Positions 51,660 to 61,208 of a DNA stretch of 64,000 bases are shown here, in pieces. Source of the stretch: Lachnoclostridium sp. An196 (lineage in GTDB: Bacteria > Bacillota > Clostridia > Lachnospirales > Lachnospiraceae). Below the pieces are notes generated by a model. It was not told the DNA's origin. It saw nothing but the letters and a program-made list of their open reading frames with translations, and did not search any database. Where the stretch lies: positions 430,277 through 494,276 of the forward strand of contig NZ_NFJZ01000001.1 of assembly GCF_002160135.1 (NCBI RefSeq). The letters run 5' to 3'. Each line of letters starts with the position of its first letter. The first letter of the stretch is position 1. The translations under genes and the position numbers were made by a program.

Positions 51660-51821
51660 ATGGATAAGTGGGAACAGTTTGCACACACCGGAGAAATACG
51701 AGATTATCTGGCTTATAAAGCTGAAGAGACAAAAGTCAGAGGGATAGGTGAGAGACATGAGCAGTCAGGCTTGCACAGTGACAGGTATCGTTTTATCTGC
51801 AGCGCCGGCCGGAGATTATGA
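51660..51821 (+). CDS. YqzL-like small protein
   Basis: A 53-residue reading frame between era and recO. The N-terminus MDKWEQFAHTGEIRDYLAYK has the pattern W-x2-F-x2-T-G-x-I-x2-Y-L-x-Y-K of the YqzL family, which lies between era and recO in Bacillus. A GGAGG site stands 10 bases before the ATG. The last ~22 residues overlap the recO start in another frame. Function unknown. The ribosome site lies in the loop of a perfect 10-bp inverted repeat (51617-51626 with 51650-51659). Confidence 0.65.
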   Translation: MDKWEQFAHTGEIRDYLAYKAEETKVRGIGERHEQSGLHSDRYRFICSAGRRL

Positions 51822-52419
51822 TAAACTGGTAGTTCTGCTGACCAGGGAGCGCGGCAAAATCCGCGCATTCGCCAGAGGAGCGAGACGAATGAACAGTCCG
51901 CTTCTGGCGGCGGTGAATGTGTTTGCCTTCGGAGAATTTCAGATTTATGAGGGAAGGACCGCTTACAGTATCGCCCAGGCTTCTATCCGGAACTATTTCA
52001 GTGATCTGATGACTGATTTTGAAGCTTCCTGTTACGGGCAGTATTTTCTGGAATTCGCAGATTTTTATACGGGAGAAAATGTGGAAGGGACAGACTACCT
52101 GAAACTTTTGTATCAATCTCTGAGGGCTTTGTCTGTTCCGGCCCTGCCCAGGATGCTGGTCCGTTACATATTTGAACTGAAAGCTATGGTTTACAGCGGA
52201 GAGTGCCCCCAGACTTATGAGCAGTTTGAAAGCTGGAAACTGAATCCGTCCACCATATATGCGCTGCAGTATGTAACAGCGTCTCCGGTGGAAAAACTGT
52301 ATACATTTACGCTTAGTCCGGAAGTATGCAAAGAATTTGGAAAAGTTGTGGAGTGGCTGAGAGAGAGATATGTGAAGCGGCGCTTCAAATCCCTGGAAAT
52401 ACTTGAAACATGCCTGTAA
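51757..52419 (+). CDS. recO: DNA repair protein RecO
   Basis: A 220-residue protein with an N-terminal OB fold (VTGIVLSAAPAGDYDKLVVLLTRERGKIRAFARGARR) and a helical C-terminal part; the four zinc Cys are not evident, as in some Clostridia. It loads RecA with RecR. ATG 51757 follows AGGTGA; a GTG at 51748 is possible. Position after era is conserved. Confidence 0.93.
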   Translation: MSSQACTVTGIVLSAAPAGDYDKLVVLLTRERGKIRAFARGARRMNSPLLAAVNVFAFGEFQIYEGRTAYSIAQASIRNYFSDLMTDFEASCYGQYFLEFADFYTGENVEGTDYLKLLYQSLRALSVPALPRMLVRYIFELKAMVYSGECPQTYEQFESWKLNPSTIYALQYVTASPVEKLYTFTLSPEVCKEFGKVVEWLRERYVKRRFKSLEILETCL

Positions 52420-52489
52420 AATGTGTATAATTACCAGGACAGCGGCGTATGCCGCGGGCTGTGTCCCATGTCTGGAAGGAGGGAACGGA

Positions 52490-53080
52490 ATGAAACGATG
52501 GATAATGTGCGTCTGTGTACTGGCGGTTGCTTTGCTGACAGCAGGATGCGGATCCTCATCCTTTGAGCCGTCGGTGACTTCTATTTACATAAAAAAAGAC
52601 GGTACGCTGACACAGGCGATCGTAGAGAGTTTTGAAAAAGCTTATTATAGCGAGGATGAATTTTCTTCCATGGTGGAGAGTGAGATCGCTGCTTTTAATG
52701 AGAATCATGAAGAAGAACTGATTTCAATGGAAAGTCTGGAGGTAAGAGATGATACTATGTACCTTCTGCTGGATTATACAAATGCGGATGCTTATGCAGA
52801 ATATAACGATACTTTCTGCTATGTTGGGACAATAGGAAGCGCTCTGGAAGAAGGTTTTTCCTTCAATATGGATTTCCGGGACGCGGATTATGTGGAGCAG
52901 GAGACCGCAGATGTGACCACGGACCGGGAACGATCGATTGTGATCTTGAAGGACGAGGGGACTGTTCAGCTGGAACAGCCTGTAAGGTACGTCAGCAACA
53001 ATGTGGAGATTCTTTCCGACCATATGCTTCAGGTAATGACCATTGAAGACCCTGAAGAGTATGCATATATTGTTTATTGA
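52490..53080 (+). CDS. putative lipoprotein
   Basis: A 196-residue protein with a lipoprotein signal (VLAVALLTAGC, lipobox L-T-A-G-C near residue 18) and an acidic extracytoplasmic domain. No recognised domain. I start it at ATG 52490 after GGAAGGAGGG; the open frame extends upstream into recO but without support. It lies 20 bp before glyS and may be cotranscribed with it. Confidence 0.8.
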   Translation: MKRWIMCVCVLAVALLTAGCGSSSFEPSVTSIYIKKDGTLTQAIVESFEKAYYSEDEFSSMVESEIAAFNENHEEELISMESLEVRDDTMYLLLDYTNADAYAEYNDTFCYVGTIGSALEEGFSFNMDFRDADYVEQETADVTTDRERSIVILKDEGTVQLEQPVRYVSNNVEILSDHMLQVMTIEDPEEYAYIVY

Positions 53081-53100
53081 AAAAGTGAGGAGATCGATTC

Positions 53101-54489
53101 ATGGAAAAGACAATGGAGAAAATCGTAGCTCTGGCAAAAAACCGGGGATTTGTATATCCGGGCAGCGAGATCTACGGCGGTCTGGCTAACACCTGGGACT
53201 ACGGCAATCTGGGTGTGGAGCTGAAAAACAACGTTAAGAGAGCCTGGTGGCAGAAGTTTATACAGGAGAATCCCTACAACGTAGGCGTGGACTGTGCGAT
53301 CCTGATGAATCCGCAGACGTGGGTGGCGTCCGGACATCTGGGCGGTTTTTCCGATCCGCTGATGGACTGCAAATGCTGTCATGAGCGTTTCCGCGCGGAT
53401 AAGCTGATCGAGGACTATATGGAAGAAAACGGCATCGAGCATGAGGGTTCTGTGGACGGCTGGTCCCAGGAAGAGATGAAGAAATATATTGACGAGCACG
53501 ACATCGTGTGTCCGAGCTGCGGAAAGAAGGATTTCACGGATATCCGCCAGTTCAACCTGATGTTCAAGACGTTCCAGGGCGTGACGGAGGACGCAAAGAG
53601 CACGGTGTACCTTCGCCCGGAGACGGCACAGGGTATCTTTGTCAACTTCAAGAACGTACAGCGGACTTCCCGCAAGAAAGTACCGTTCGGCATCGGCCAG
53701 ATCGGAAAATCTTTCCGGAACGAGATTACGCCGGGGAACTTCACGTTCCGTACCAGAGAATTCGAGCAGATGGAGCTGGAATTCTTCTGCAAGCCGGGAA
53801 CGGATCTGGAGTGGTTCCAGTACTGGAGAGGTTTCTGCCGCGACTGGCTTCTGAGTCTGGGCATGAAAGAAGAAGAAATGCGTCTGCGCGATCATTCGCC
53901 GGAAGAACTCAGCTTCTACAGCAAAGGAACCACGGATATCGAATTCCTGTTCCCGTTTGGCTGGGGCGAGCTGTGGGGCATCGCGGATCGTACGGATTAC
54001 GACCTGACGCAGCATCAGAATGTGTCCGGTGAGGACATGAGCTACTTTGACGATGAGATGAAGGAGAAATACATCCCGTATGTCATCGAGCCGTCCCTGG
54101 GCGCGGACCGCGTGGTGCTGGCGTTCCTCTGCTCCGCATACGACGAAGAGGAACTGGAGGGCGGAGATGTGCGTACCGTACTGCATTTCCATCCGGCGCT
54201 GGCTCCGGTGAAGATCGGCGTGCTGCCGCTGTCCAAAAAGCTGGCGGAAGGCGCGGAGAAAATCTACGCGCATCTCTGCAGGAAGTACAACTGCGAGTAT
54301 GACGACAGAGGCAATATCGGCAAGAGATACCGCCGTCTGGATGAGATCGGCACGCCGTTCTGCGTAACCTATGATTTCGAATCCGAGACCGACGGCTGCG
54401 TAACCGTCCGTGACCGTGATACGATGGAGCAGGAGCGCGTGAAGATCGCGGATCTGGACGCATATTTTGAGGAGAAGTTTACATTTTAA
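53101..54489 (+). CDS. glyS: glycyl-tRNA synthetase, dimeric type
   Basis: A 462-residue class II synthetase of the alpha-2 (GRS1) type. Motif 2 region [21 protein letters not shown] and motif 3 ([14 protein letters not shown]) are clear, as is the N-terminal ARNRGFV-like [16 protein letters not shown]. It charges tRNA-Gly. No T-box is seen upstream. A weak hairpin (54508-54536) follows. Confidence 0.96.
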   Translation: MEKTMEKIVALAKNRGFVYPGSEIYGGLANTWDYGNLGVELKNNVKRAWWQKFIQENPYNVGVDCAILMNPQTWVASGHLGGFSDPLMDCKCCHERFRADKLIEDYMEENGIEHEGSVDGWSQEEMKKYIDEHDIVCPSCGKKDFTDIRQFNLMFKTFQGVTEDAKSTVYLRPETAQGIFVNFKNVQRTSRKKVPFGIGQIGKSFRNEITPGNFTFRTREFEQMELEFFCKPGTDLEWFQYWRGFCRDWLLSLGMKEEEMRLRDHSPEELSFYSKGTTDIEFLFPFGWGELWGIADRTDYDLTQHQNVSGEDMSYFDDEMKEKYIPYVIEPSLGADRVVLAFLCSAYDEEELEGGDVRTVLHFHPALAPVKIGVLPLSKKLAEGAEKIYAHLCRKYNCEYDDRGNIGKRYRRLDEIGTPFCVTYDFESETDGCVTVRDRDTMEQERVKIADLDAYFEEKFTF

Positions 54490-54507
54490 ACAGTGAAGGA
54501 TTGAGCA

Positions 54508-54536
54508 GGGGCGGATGTGATTCATACATCCGCTCC
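54508..54536 (+). terminator. weak terminator after glyS
   Basis: GGGGCGGATGT (54508-54518) pairs with ACATCCGCTCC (54526-54536), one G-U, followed by TAAAATTATT rather than a true T-run. Confidence 0.5.
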
Positions 54537-54574
54537 TAAAATTATTGTAGATGCAAACAAAATCGCTGAAGGCA

Positions 54575-54604
54575 TTGAAAACACTGAATATTCTATGTTA
54601 TAAT
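54575..54604 (+). promoter_or_regulatory. promoter of pfp
   Basis: TTGAAA (54575-54580) and TATAAT (54599-54604), 18 bp apart. The 49 bp between the -10 and the ATG hold a small GGTG/CACC hairpin and a TGGAGG ribosome site. Confidence 0.6.
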
Positions 54605-54653
54605 AAAAATAGTGGTGTGCCGCACCATATTACATTTTCTGGAGGTTAGAAAA

Positions 54654-55895
54654 ATGAGTGAGTTAAGAGGAGCTATGATCATTGGTCAGTCCGGTGGTCC
54701 TTCTTCCGTAATCAATGCCAGCTGCTACGGTGCGATCAAGGCTGGACTTGATGCTGACTGTATTACAAAAGTCTATGGAGCAGCTAACGGTATCGTCGGC
54801 GTGCTGAATGACAAGCTCTATGTGATGGATGAAGAGGATCCGGAAGAGCTTGCAATCATGAAATATACCCCGTCTTCCGCACTGGGTTCCTGCCGTTACA
54901 AGATCGCGGACCCGGACGAGGATGAGACCGATTACAAGAGAATTCTTGAGATCTTCAAGAAATACGATGTTCGTTATTTCTTCTACAACGGTGGAAATGA
55001 TTCCATGGACACCTGCAACAAGATTTCCAAATATATGAAGAAAGTCGGATACGACTGCCGCGTGATGGGTATTCCGAAGACGATCGATAACGACCTGTTC
55101 GGAACCGACCATTGCCCGGGATTCGCTTCCGCAGCAAAATACATCGCTACCTCTCTGGTAGAACTGTATCAGGATTCCCACGTATATGACAAAGGCCAGG
55201 TGACGATCGTAGAGATCATGGGACGTCATGCAGGATGGCTGGCAGGCGCTGCCGCTCTGGCAAGAGTAGCAGGATATCCGGCAGACCTGATCTATCTTCC
55301 GGAAGTAGACTTCAATATGGATGAGTTTATTGAAGACGTACAGAAGATCTGGGAAGAGAACCACAACGTGATCGTGGCTGTATCTGAAGGTATTCACTAT
55401 GCAGACGGCAAGTTCGTATCTGAAGCAGAGACTTCCGCTACCGACGGATTCGGACATGCCCAGCTGGGCGGACTGGCAGCAAGACTGGCAGACGTGGTGA
55501 AGAATGCGATCCCGGGCGTAAAGGTTCGTCCGATCGAGCTTTCCCTGCTGCAGCGCTGCGCAGAGCACTGCGCGTCCCAGACTGACTCCGACGAGTCCTT
55601 CATGGCCGGACAGACTGCCGTAAACGAGGCGATCAAAGGCGTAACGGACAAGATGGTTGGCTTCAAGTGCACCCGTGACGAGAACGGTTACAAGTGTGAG
55701 GCAGATCTGCTTGATCTTTCTTCTGTAGCTAACTATGAGAAGAAAGTTCCGGTGGAATGGATCAATGAGAGAGGAAATAACGTAAGTGATGCATTCATTG
55801 ACTACGCGCTTCCGCTGATCCAGGGCGAGATCCAGATGAAAAAAGAGAACTCCCTGCCGCGTTTTGTAAAACTGAAAAAAGTGATTGCAAAATAA
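54654..55895 (+). CDS. pfp: PPi-dependent 6-phosphofructokinase
   Basis: A 413-residue phosphofructokinase. Two residues mark the PPi-using class: D116 in GGNDS (ATP enzymes have Gly there) and K142 in PKTIDND. It phosphorylates fructose 6-phosphate with pyrophosphate and can run in reverse. Start ATG 54654 after TGGAGG. The next gene is ppdK, the other PPi-linked glycolytic enzyme. Confidence 0.94.
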   Translation: MSELRGAMIIGQSGGPSSVINASCYGAIKAGLDADCITKVYGAANGIVGVLNDKLYVMDEEDPEELAIMKYTPSSALGSCRYKIADPDEDETDYKRILEIFKKYDVRYFFYNGGNDSMDTCNKISKYMKKVGYDCRVMGIPKTIDNDLFGTDHCPGFASAAKYIATSLVELYQDSHVYDKGQVTIVEIMGRHAGWLAGAAALARVAGYPADLIYLPEVDFNMDEFIEDVQKIWEENHNVIVAVSEGIHYADGKFVSEAETSATDGFGHAQLGGLAARLADVVKNAIPGVKVRPIELSLLQRCAEHCASQTDSDESFMAGQTAVNEAIKGVTDKMVGFKCTRDENGYKCEADLLDLSSVANYEKKVPVEWINERGNNVSDAFIDYALPLIQGEIQMKKENSLPRFVKLKKVIAK

Positions 55896-55908
55896 TCATC
55901 AGATTGAA

Positions 55909-55948
55909 GAGGGGCTGTCTGCCGTGAGCAGGCGGCCTCCGTTTTTTT
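55909..55948 (+). terminator. terminator after pfp
   Basis: GAGG...CTGC pairs with GCAG...CCTC in an imperfect stem (55909-55939), followed by seven T. Confidence 0.75.
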
Positions 55949-56084
55949 GATGTAAGGAATATGCATAAAGATTCTTGGGCAATTTGGCCTTTGAAGGTGA
56001 AAAGGGGAAGAATAATTGTTAAAATAATGACAAAAATACATGCAAATACAGATGGAAATATGTAAAAACAGCACAAAACATATA

Positions 56085-56160
56085 TTGACTTTCATACAGA
56101 ATATGGTACAATAATTATGTGCGCAAAGTGAGACACACGTTGCGCACTTTTTATTTCTTA
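56085..56160 (+). promoter_or_regulatory. ppdK promoter with 5'-end hairpin or operator
   Basis: TTGACT (56085-56090) and TACAAT (56107-56112), 16 bp apart. The predicted start (about 56119) begins a perfect inverted repeat GTGCGCAA (56119-56126) with TTGCGCAC (56140-56147), followed by TTTTTATTT. The repeat looks like an intrinsic terminator but is too close to the promoter for normal termination, so a 5' stabiliser or a repressor site is as likely. The 240 bp before it hold only the pfp terminator and AT-rich DNA. Confidence 0.55.
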
Positions 56161-56188
56161 TTTATATCACTTTTTAGGAGGGCATGTG

Positions 56189-58819
56189 ATGGCAAAGTGG
56201 GTTTATATGTTTACGGAAGGGAATGCGTCCATGAGAAATCTTCTGGGCGGAAAAGGTGCGAACCTTGCTGAGATGACCAGTCTTGGACTTCCGGTTCCCC
56301 AGGGATTCACAGTAACGACGGAAGCGTGTACACAGTACTACGAAGATGGAAGACAGATCAATGACGAAATTATGGGTCAGATCATGGAGGCAATGGGCAA
56401 ACTGGAGGAAATTACCGGGAAAAAATTCGGAGACAAAGAAAATCCGCTCCTGGTTTCCGTACGTTCCGGAGCAAGAGCTTCCATGCCTGGTATGATGGAT
56501 ACGATCCTGAACCTGGGATTGAACGAAGAAGTAGTGGAAACCCTCGCAAAAGCATCCGGCAACCCGCGCTGGGCATGGGACTGCTACAGAAGATTTATCC
56601 AGATGTATTCCGACGTGGTTATGGAAGTCGGTAAGAAATATTTTGAAGAACTCATCGACAAGATGAAAAAAGAAAAAGGCGTCGTACAGGATGTGGAGCT
56701 GTCCGCAGAGGATTTGAAAACGCTGGCCGGCCAGTTCAAGACAGAGTATAAAGAGAAGATCGGAGAAGATTTCCCGTCAGACGCAAAGGATCAGCTGGTG
56801 GGAGCGGTAAAAGCTGTGTTCCGTTCCTGGGACAACCCCAGAGCGAACGTATACCGCCGCGACAATGACATCCCGTATTCCTGGGGAACCGCAGTTAACG
56901 TACAGATGATGGCGTTCGGAAATATGGGCGACGACTGCGGTACCGGCGTCGCGTTTACGAGAGACCCGGCTACCGGCGAGAACGGCCTGTTCGGTGAGTT
57001 CCTGACCAACGCGCAGGGCGAGGATGTGGTTGCCGGCGTGCGTACGCCTATGAAGATCTCCGAGATGGAGGAAAAATTCCCGGAGGCATTTGAACAGTTC
57101 AAGAATGTATGCAAGACCCTGGAAACCCACTATAGAGATATGCAGGACATGGAGTTTACTGTTGAGCACGGCAAACTGTACATGCTGCAGACCCGTAATG
57201 GAAAGAGAACGGCTAAGGCAGCTCTGAAGATTGCCTGCGATCTGGTGGACGAAGGTATGAGAACCGAAGAAGAAGCAGTAGCTATGATCGATCCGAGAAA
57301 TCTGGATTCTCTGCTTCATCCGCAGTTTGATGCAGATGCCCTCAAGAAAGCTGTTCCGATCGGCAAGGCTCTGGGAGCATCTCCGGGGGCTGCATGCGGA
57401 CGGATCGTATTTACCGCGGACGATGCGGAAGAGTGGGCCAAGAGAGGCGAGAAAGTCGTTCTGGTACGTCTGGAGACTTCACCGGAAGATATCACCGGCA
57501 TGAAGTACGCGCAGGGTATCCTGACCGCCCGCGGAGGCATGACTTCTCATGCGGCGGTAGTTGCCCGCGGTATGGGGACATGCTGTGTATCCGGATGCGG
57601 CGACATGGTGATGGACGAAGCGAACAAGAAGTTCACACTCGGAGGAAAAGAGTTCCATGAGGGCGATCCGATCTCACTGGACGGATCTACCGGCAATATT
57701 TATGATGGCATCATTCCTACGGTAGACGCTACGATCGCGGGAGAGTTCGGCAGGATTATGGGATGGGCAGATAAATACAGAAGACTGAGAGTGCGCGCGA
57801 ATGCAGACACGCCGGCAGATGCGAAGAAAGCCCGCGAACTGGGAGCAGAAGGCATCGGGCTGTGCCGTACGGAGCATATGTTCTTCAATGGCGACCGGAT
57901 TGACGCATTCCGCGAGATGATCTGCTCTGAGACCAAAGAAGAGAGAGAAGCGGCACTGGAGAAGATCCTTCCGGAACAGCAGGGAGATTTCGAGAAGCTG
58001 TATGAGGCACTGGAAGGCAATCCGGTAACCATCCGTTTCCTGGATCCGCCTCTGCATGAATTTGTTCCGACAGAAGAAGAAGATATTAAGAAATTAGCTG
58101 ACTCCCAGGGCAAGACTGTGGAGCAGATCAAGGCGATCATCGACGGGCTGCACGAGTTCAACCCGATGATGGGACACCGTGGCTGCCGTCTGGCGGTTAC
58201 CTATCCGGAGATCGCGGTAATGCAGACAAAAGCTGTGATCCGTGCGGCGATCAATGTGAAAAAGAACCATCCGGATTGGAATGTAAAACCGGAGATCATG
58301 ATCCCGCTGGTAGGCGATGCGAAAGAACTGAAATACGTAAAGAAATTTGTGGTTGAGACTGCGGACGCTGAGATCGCGGCGCAGGGAGCAGATCTGGAGT
58401 ACGAGGTAGGTACGATGATCGAGATCCCGAGAGCGGCGCTCACAGCCGATGAGATCGCGAAAGAAGCAGATTTCTTCTGCTTCGGTACGAACGACCTGAC
58501 GCAGATGACGTTTGGTTTCTCCCGTGATGATTCGGGCAAGTTCCTGAGTGCATATTACGACGCGAAGATTTATGAAAATGATCCGTTTGCAAAACTGGAT
58601 CAGAATGGCGTGGGCAAGCTGATGAAGCTGGCCATTGACCTTGGCAAACCGGTGAATCCGAAGCTTCATCTGGGTATCTGCGGTGAGCATGGCGGAGATC
58701 CGGCTTCTGTGGAATACTGTGACAGCATCGGACTGGATTATGTATCCTGCTCGCCGTTCCGTGTGCCGATCGCAAGACTGGCAGCAGCGCAGGCAGCTAT
58801 CAACAGCAAGAATGCTTAA
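56189..58819 (+). CDS. ppdK: pyruvate, phosphate dikinase
   Basis: An 876-residue enzyme of normal length: N-terminal nucleotide-binding domain (GGKGANLAEMTSLG), central phosphohistidine domain (GGMTSHAAVVARGMG with the swinging His) and a C-terminal PEP-binding barrel (GTNDLTQMTFGFSRDD, CGEHGGDP). It interconverts pyruvate, ATP and Pi with PEP, AMP and PPi. Start ATG 56189 after TAGGAGGGC. Paired with pfp it supports PPi-based glycolysis. Confidence 0.97.
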   Translation: MAKWVYMFTEGNASMRNLLGGKGANLAEMTSLGLPVPQGFTVTTEACTQYYEDGRQINDEIMGQIMEAMGKLEEITGKKFGDKENPLLVSVRSGARASMPGMMDTILNLGLNEEVVETLAKASGNPRWAWDCYRRFIQMYSDVVMEVGKKYFEELIDKMKKEKGVVQDVELSAEDLKTLAGQFKTEYKEKIGEDFPSDAKDQLVGAVKAVFRSWDNPRANVYRRDNDIPYSWGTAVNVQMMAFGNMGDDCGTGVAFTRDPATGENGLFGEFLTNAQGEDVVAGVRTPMKISEMEEKFPEAFEQFKNVCKTLETHYRDMQDMEFTVEHGKLYMLQTRNGKRTAKAALKIACDLVDEGMRTEEEAVAMIDPRNLDSLLHPQFDADALKKAVPIGKALGASPGAACGRIVFTADDAEEWAKRGEKVVLVRLETSPEDITGMKYAQGILTARGGMTSHAAVVARGMGTCCVSGCGDMVMDEANKKFTLGGKEFHEGDPISLDGSTGNIYDGIIPTVDATIAGEFGRIMGWADKYRRLRVRANADTPADAKKARELGAEGIGLCRTEHMFFNGDRIDAFREMICSETKEEREAALEKILPEQQGDFEKLYEALEGNPVTIRFLDPPLHEFVPTEEEDIKKLADSQGKTVEQIKAIIDGLHEFNPMMGHRGCRLAVTYPEIAVMQTKAVIRAAINVKKNHPDWNVKPEIMIPLVGDAKELKYVKKFVVETADAEIAAQGADLEYEVGTMIEIPRAALTADEIAKEADFFCFGTNDLTQMTFGFSRDDSGKFLSAYYDAKIYENDPFAKLDQNGVGKLMKLAIDLGKPVNPKLHLGICGEHGGDPASVEYCDSIGLDYVSCSPFRVPIARLAAAQAAINSKNA

Positions 58820-58839
58820 GCTTTTTATGAGATGAAGAC

Positions 58840-58875
58840 AGGCGCACCATCGAAAACGGTGGTGCGCCTATTTAT
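58840..58875 (+). terminator. intrinsic terminator after ppdK
   Basis: A perfect 10-bp stem pairs AGGCGCACCA (58840-58849) with TGGTGCGCCT (58860-58869), followed by ATTTATT. Confidence 0.8.
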
Positions 58876-58973
58876 TGCAGATTTATCCTGTCAGAGCAGC
58901 AGATAAACTCATCGATATGATTATGAAAACAGCAATTTTTGTCTCAATTCGCTTACGCTGCAGTGGAAAAGAA

Positions 58974-59027
58974 TTGACAACCTATACCCCCATATGTATA
59001 ATGAACCTATACATATATGGGTATAGG
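58974..59027 (+). promoter_or_regulatory. metal-ATPase promoter inside a 20-bp inverted repeat
   Basis: TTGACA (58974-58979) and TATAAT (58997-59002) are 17 bp apart, a consensus promoter. The arms at 58981-59000 (CCTATACCCCCATATGTATA) and 59008-59027 (its complement at 18 of 20 positions) enclose the -10 box. Each arm has an ATACCC tract like CsoR/RcnR-type operators, so a metal-responsive repressor probably binds here. Confidence 0.75.
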
Positions 59028-59039
59028 AGGCGCAAATAT

Positions 59040-60920
59040 ATGAAATGGACGGAAAAACTGGAGAAATTTCTGGAACTTGGAGGAACCAGAAAAGAGATCA
59101 TACTGCTGGTACTGTCGGGTATTGCATTGCTGTTCAGTATCTTTGACATGGTTCCTTTGCCGTTCGATCCGGCGTGGGTCGCCATTCTGCTGTGCGGGAT
59201 TCCGATCATCCTGGAAGCGGTAATCGGCCTGGTCACTTCCTTCGACATCAAGGCGGACGTGCTGGTATCCCTGGCGCTGATTGCTTCTGTCTGCATTGGA
59301 GAAGATTTTGCCGCCGGAGAGGTGGCCTTTATCATGCAGCTGGGCGGCCTTCTGGAAGATCTTACGGTAGCCCGCGCGAGAGCAGGGATTGAGAAACTGG
59401 TTCATCTGACCCCCAGAACGGCGAGGATTGTAAGCGGCGCTTCGGAGAGAATCGTACCGGCGGAGCAGGTACAGGTGGGAGATATCCTGCGGGTGCTTCC
59501 CGGGGAGACCGTGCCGGTGGACGGCGTGATCCGTTCCGGACAGACGTCTGTGAATCAGGCAGTCATGACAGGAGAGTCGCTTCCGGTAGATAAAGGCCCG
59601 GGAGAGGAAGTATCCAGCGGAACAGTGAACCAGTTCGGCGCCTTTGAGATGGAAGCGCTGAAAGTAGGGGAAGACAGTTCCATTCAGAGGATGATCCGTC
59701 TGGTGCAGTCGGCGGACGCAGGCAAGGCAAAGATCGTAGGCGTCGCCGACCGCTGGGCCACCTGGATCGTGGTGACGGCACTGACAGCGGCTGTGTTGAC
59801 CTGGTTTTTCACGGGTGAAATTATCCGCGCCGTGACGATTCTGGTCGTATTCTGTCCCTGCGCGCTGGTGCTGGCTACGCCCACGGCGATCATGGCGGCG
59901 ATCGGAAACGCAACCAGGCATGGTTTCCTGGTAAGAGAAGGAGATGCGCTGGAACGTCTGGCTGCCGTTACCAGGATCACGTTTGACAAGACGGGAACGC
60001 TGACCTATGGGACGCCGGAAGTGACGGCGGTCCGCAGCATCTTACCGGAGTATACAGAGGAAGAACTCTACGGAATCTGTGCCGGTGCGGAACAGTTTTC
60101 GGAGCACCCGCTGGGAAAGTCCGTAGTGAGGTGCTACCGGCAGAAATACGGTAAGGAAATCGTTTCGGCCGAAGATTTCCGGATGATACCCGGAAGGGGC
60201 GTCAGATGTGAGATCGCAGGAAAAAGCGTCCTGGCAGGAAACCGGGAACTGCTGGCCGCAGAGCAGGTCATGATGCCGGAAGAGACATTGCGGGAAGCGG
60301 AACAATGGCTTGGACAGGGGAGTACCGTCATATATATCGCGTCAGGGAAAACACTGGCGGGATATCTGGTCCTGTCTGATACCGTGCGGGAAGAAAGCGC
60401 AGGAATGATTGACAGACTGAAAGAACTGAAAGTCCGGCCCGTCCTGCTGACCGGAGACCATGGGAACGCCGCGGCGGCCATCGCGGGCCGGCTGCATATA
60501 GAGGAAGTCCACGCGGAATGTCTCCCGGAGGATAAATTGAACCGGATCGATCACTACCAGCGGCAGAATGAATCTGTCTGCATGATCGGAGACGGCATCA
60601 ACGATGCTCCGGCTCTGAAAAAAGCAAATGTGGGGATCGCCATGGGCGGCGTGGGAAGCGACATCGCCGTGGACGCCGCGGACATCGCGCTGGTGGACGA
60701 CGAGGTGAAGGAGCTTCCCCATCTGATCGCCCTGTCCCGGAGAATGATGGTAACGATCAAGTGCAATCTGACATTCTCTATGGCTTTGAACTTTCTGGCG
60801 ATCATTCTGGCGATTACCGGGATCCTGAATCCGGTGGTCGGAGCGCTGGTGCACAATGCGGGATCCGTACTGGTGATTATCAATTCGGCGCTGCTGCTGA
60901 ACTGGAAGAAAACAGCTTGA
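59040..60920 (+). CDS. heavy-metal P-type ATPase (P1B)
   Basis: A 626-residue metal pump. The membrane motif is C272-P-C274, the phosphorylation site D316-KTGT, the HP locus SEHPLGKS, and the hinge GDGINDAP. There is no N-terminal HMA domain. The last helices read NPVVGALVHNAGSVLVIINS, which does not match classical Cu or Zn/Cd signatures, so the metal is unassigned. ATG 59040 after AGGAGG; the open frame upstream is promoter DNA. Confidence 0.92.
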   Translation: MKWTEKLEKFLELGGTRKEIILLVLSGIALLFSIFDMVPLPFDPAWVAILLCGIPIILEAVIGLVTSFDIKADVLVSLALIASVCIGEDFAAGEVAFIMQLGGLLEDLTVARARAGIEKLVHLTPRTARIVSGASERIVPAEQVQVGDILRVLPGETVPVDGVIRSGQTSVNQAVMTGESLPVDKGPGEEVSSGTVNQFGAFEMEALKVGEDSSIQRMIRLVQSADAGKAKIVGVADRWATWIVVTALTAAVLTWFFTGEIIRAVTILVVFCPCALVLATPTAIMAAIGNATRHGFLVREGDALERLAAVTRITFDKTGTLTYGTPEVTAVRSILPEYTEEELYGICAGAEQFSEHPLGKSVVRCYRQKYGKEIVSAEDFRMIPGRGVRCEIAGKSVLAGNRELLAAEQVMMPEETLREAEQWLGQGSTVIYIASGKTLAGYLVLSDTVREESAGMIDRLKELKVRPVLLTGDHGNAAAAIAGRLHIEEVHAECLPEDKLNRIDHYQRQNESVCMIGDGINDAPALKKANVGIAMGGVGSDIAVDAADIALVDDEVKELPHLIALSRRMMVTIKCNLTFSMALNFLAIILAITGILNPVVGALVHNAGSVLVIINSALLLNWKKTA

Positions 60921-61208
60921 AAACAGCGGTATTCGCATAGACCAGGGGCCTGTTGTGGGCGAAGAACAGGATGCCAATCATTTCCTGCGGACTACTGTCA
61001 AATATCCGATTGGCTTCAAAGCATGCTTAGAATACAATTAAAAAAGCAGATGAGGATTTGTGTAAAAATCTTAGGTTGGACTCCGGTATCTTTGGGATCC
61101 GGAGCCTTACCCTTGTCGGGGGAGAATATAAAATATATGCTAAGAATTGACTAGAACTTTGGCGTGATGAAAAATAAAAATCAAGGTTGCAATTCTGCGA
61201 GAACGTGA
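60921..61208. other. gene-free gap before tRNA-Val
   Basis: About 290 bp without a recognisable gene. It holds one hairpin (GGACTCCGG at 61078-61086 with CCGGAGCC at 61099-61106) and AT-rich sequence. No terminator with a clear T-run follows the ATPase gene. Confidence 0.5.

Noticed and set aside
53074..54525. 483-residue open frame on the minus strand across glyS
   Set aside because: Antisense shadow of a highly expressed gene with biased codons; no start signal and no recognisable domain.
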